Shown here: positions 62,674 through 64,000 of the stretch, piece by piece | Layout: each line of letters opens with the position of its first letter | Numbering within the stretch: the first letter of the stretch is position 1 | From: Lentinus brumalis | Lineage: Eukaryota; Basidiomycota; Agaricomycetes; Polyporales; Polyporaceae | Length of the DNA: 64,000 nt | Direction of reading: 5' to 3' | Assembly: GCA_001792895.1 (NCBI GenBank) | Contig: MARA01000001.1 | Location: 434,001-498,000 of the forward strand | Position numbers and translations under genes: made by a program | The notes under the pieces: model-generated | Told to the model about the DNA's origin: nothing | The model's database searches: none | The model's input: the letters and a program-made list of their open reading frames with translations, nothing else

Positions 62674-63642
62674 CTAGAGCACCTCCATGGCACCCCACTC
62701 CAACACCCTGAAGCGATCACGTTGCCAGGCCTCAGCTTGTACGCCGACAACTTTAGGCCAGTCGACCTCTGCAGCGCGGTCTCGGGCCGGCTGCCAGTCA
62801 GCAGATTGTGCGTCGTCCGAGGGAATTCCGCGGAACAGCATGAACACTCGAGTTACGACATCCGGGGCGGGAGTAACCTCGAGCTCTGCCGCGCGTTCGT
62901 ACGCCGCTTGCGGGAGGAAGCGGAGGGCAACGTATGGCTTCTTCGACAGCGCGGGGAGCCAGTATGTGATGAAGTCGTTGCGAGCGGAGGTGTGTAGGCT
63001 GAGGCCCTTGAGGACGCCGTCGATGTAAGGCAGAAGCTTGATGAAGGGAAGCAAGACGGCGGTCGGAGAATGAGGCTCCAGCGACGGGCAGGACGGGTCG
63101 AAGTGCTCGACATCGTCCCGCACTTCCCGTCCCGGACTGAGAGGCGGGCTCGGAGGAATGGCGTCGCCAATAGAGAGCGCCTCCCAGAAGAGATAGGAAA
63201 GCTCGAGGCCCGTCGTCTTCTCGACAAGCGTCCCATCGACGTCGGCCGAGACGGACCAGGTGACGCTCTCCTTGCCGCTCTCTGGGATTCTGGTCCGTAC
63301 TAGAGGATAGACGTGCGAGAACGACCACTGCGGAACGAGATGAACGGAGACGGTCGCACTGGGAAGGGGCTGGGGCGGGAAGAGATAGATGACTGGCTTT
63401 CCCCCGCGAAGGCGCTCCACGAGGTCGAGGGTGCTATTGCGCAGGATGTTGTAGTCTGAAAGCGTACGACCGTCCTCCAGCTGCTGCCCACGGAAGATGA
63501 GCCGCTGATAGTGCGAAGGTATGTCGAACAGCGACTCGATCCTGTCCTTCAAGTCCTCTATCGTTTCGCTTGACTCGGTGGGCACGGTGAGCGTTTTGCC
63601 GTCGGCCCTAGAGGTGACGTGAGCGGCGACCATCGAGGACAT
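62674..63642 (-). CDS. Ubiquitin-like domain fused to a 240-residue tail
   Basis: The ATG at 63642 gives 322 residues; ATGs at 63660 and 63675 upstream and 63633 downstream are alternatives. Residues about 4-81 are a ubiquitin domain: [57 protein letters not shown]. Lys48 and Lys63 equivalents are Gln and Arg; the Lys11 and Lys27 equivalents remain. Directly after LRGG the tail begins [12 protein letters not shown] and follows the same line as the SUMO-headed paralogue at 58843 ([83 protein letters not shown]). No transmembrane segment or known catalytic motif in the tail. The junction would be a substrate for a deubiquitinase in principle; whether it is cut is unknown. Confidence 0.85.
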   Translation of the reverse strand: MSSMVAAHVTSRADGKTLTVPTESSETIEDLKDRIESLFDIPSHYQRLIFRGQQLEDGRTLSDYNILRNSTLDLVERLRGGKPVIYLFPPQPLPSATVSVHLVPQWSFSHVYPLVRTRIPESGKESVTWSVSADVDGTLVEKTTGLELSYLFWEALSIGDAIPPSPPLSPGREVRDDVEHFDPSCPSLEPHSPTAVLLPFIKLLPYIDGVLKGLSLHTSARNDFITYWLPALSKKPYVALRFLPQAAYERAAELEVTPAPDVVTRVFMLFRGIPSDDAQSADWQPARDRAAEVDWPKVVGVQAEAWQRDRFRVLEWGAMEVL

Positions 63643-64000
63643 GCATGGGACGTACAACATTATATTAACGGTCATACTCCCCGCATACAACCCAGTCGCT
63701 TCACCCTTCCGCGAGCTCAGCGGGATGCTACCCCGCCCGGCATGTGCTGGTACCCTTTGGCACTGCCGACAGATACTTGCATGGATGGCGCTCGCTGAGC
63801 ACTGGACTGGGTACGGCGAGAACCCGTCCTTCGGATGATATTCATTCTTGAATGCGTGTCAGAGAAATGAACGTCCCCTCTATGACCTCCGCGACTTACC
63901 CGGCCGATCGGGACGCATTAAGGGGAGGAGCATGAACGGATTGGTTGCTCGTCTCCAGGTCTAGAGAAGGCGTATCTTCGTCCGAATCGCACATGCGGGG
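63643..64000. other. Right end, no gene assigned
   Basis: Upstream of the minus-strand ubiquitin-headed gene, so probably its leader and promoter. The minus-strand frame stays open to about 63690, so an earlier start or a further 5' exon cannot be excluded. Confidence 0.4.

Noticed and set aside
1..64000. CRISPR arrays, bacterial operons, rRNA genes
   Set aside because: None seen; the spliced genes and element types are eukaryotic.

Overview
This window reads as nuclear DNA of a basidiomycete fungus, most likely an Agaricomycete of the wood-decay or polypore type. The evidence is internal. Genes are split by many 44-80 nt introns with GTRNGY donors and YAG ends. There is a class I hydrophobin with the eight-cysteine pattern. 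Two tyrosine-recombinase (DIRS order, Ngaro-like) retrotransposons and a Ty3/Gypsy element with an F-I-D-D-V RT motif, both of types known from basidiomycetes, make up about a third of the window. Coordinates of spliced genes were worked out by hand from splice signals and frame continuity, not from transcripts.

Left part (1-8.4 kb): three co-directional host-type genes of unknown function. They are a gene cut by the window edge (to 1918), a ten-exon gene (2175-4604) and a nine-exon gene (5007-8405). All are low-complexity, basic or acidic nuclear-looking proteins. From 8.4 to 17 kb the DNA is gene-poor, with short tandem repeats, a fold-back and a relic of a two-exon gene (about 12470-13053). 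A coiled-coil gene with a reading-frame break at a G8 run (17199-19351, minus) and a small mitochondrial-type gene (20406-21039, minus) follow.

Middle (21.97-33.25 kb): a nested pair of Ngaro-like retrotransposons. The outer element (minus strand) has the split direct repeat plan A1-ORFs-B1-A2-B2 and a broken RT but an intact tyrosine recombinase. The inner element (plus strand, 27138-33167) sits inside the A1 repeat of the outer one. It looks intact, carries its own A1-ORFs-B1-A2-B2 repeats, and has introns in RT and YR. The uninterrupted A2 copy of the outer element gives the empty site, and no target duplication is present.

Right of this lie a small three-exon gene (34109-34789), a nine-exon secreted protein with a NucA/NucB nuclease-like core (35122-38399, minus), about 7 kb with no convincing gene, and a broken PIF/Harbinger transposase gene (45758-46925). 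The transposase gene is cut by Ty3/Gypsy DNA. The full Ty3 element (48256-57365, minus) has 945 bp LTRs and a canonical -1 frameshift heptamer between gag-protease and pol. A truncated gag of a second copy shares its left LTR.

Right end (57.7-64 kb): a gene of unknown function with a frame change, then two related minus-strand genes flanking the hydrophobin. One carries a SUMO-like head and the other a ubiquitin-like head, each ending in Gly-Gly and fused to the same roughly 240-residue tail. This pair is, in my view, the most interesting host feature of the window.
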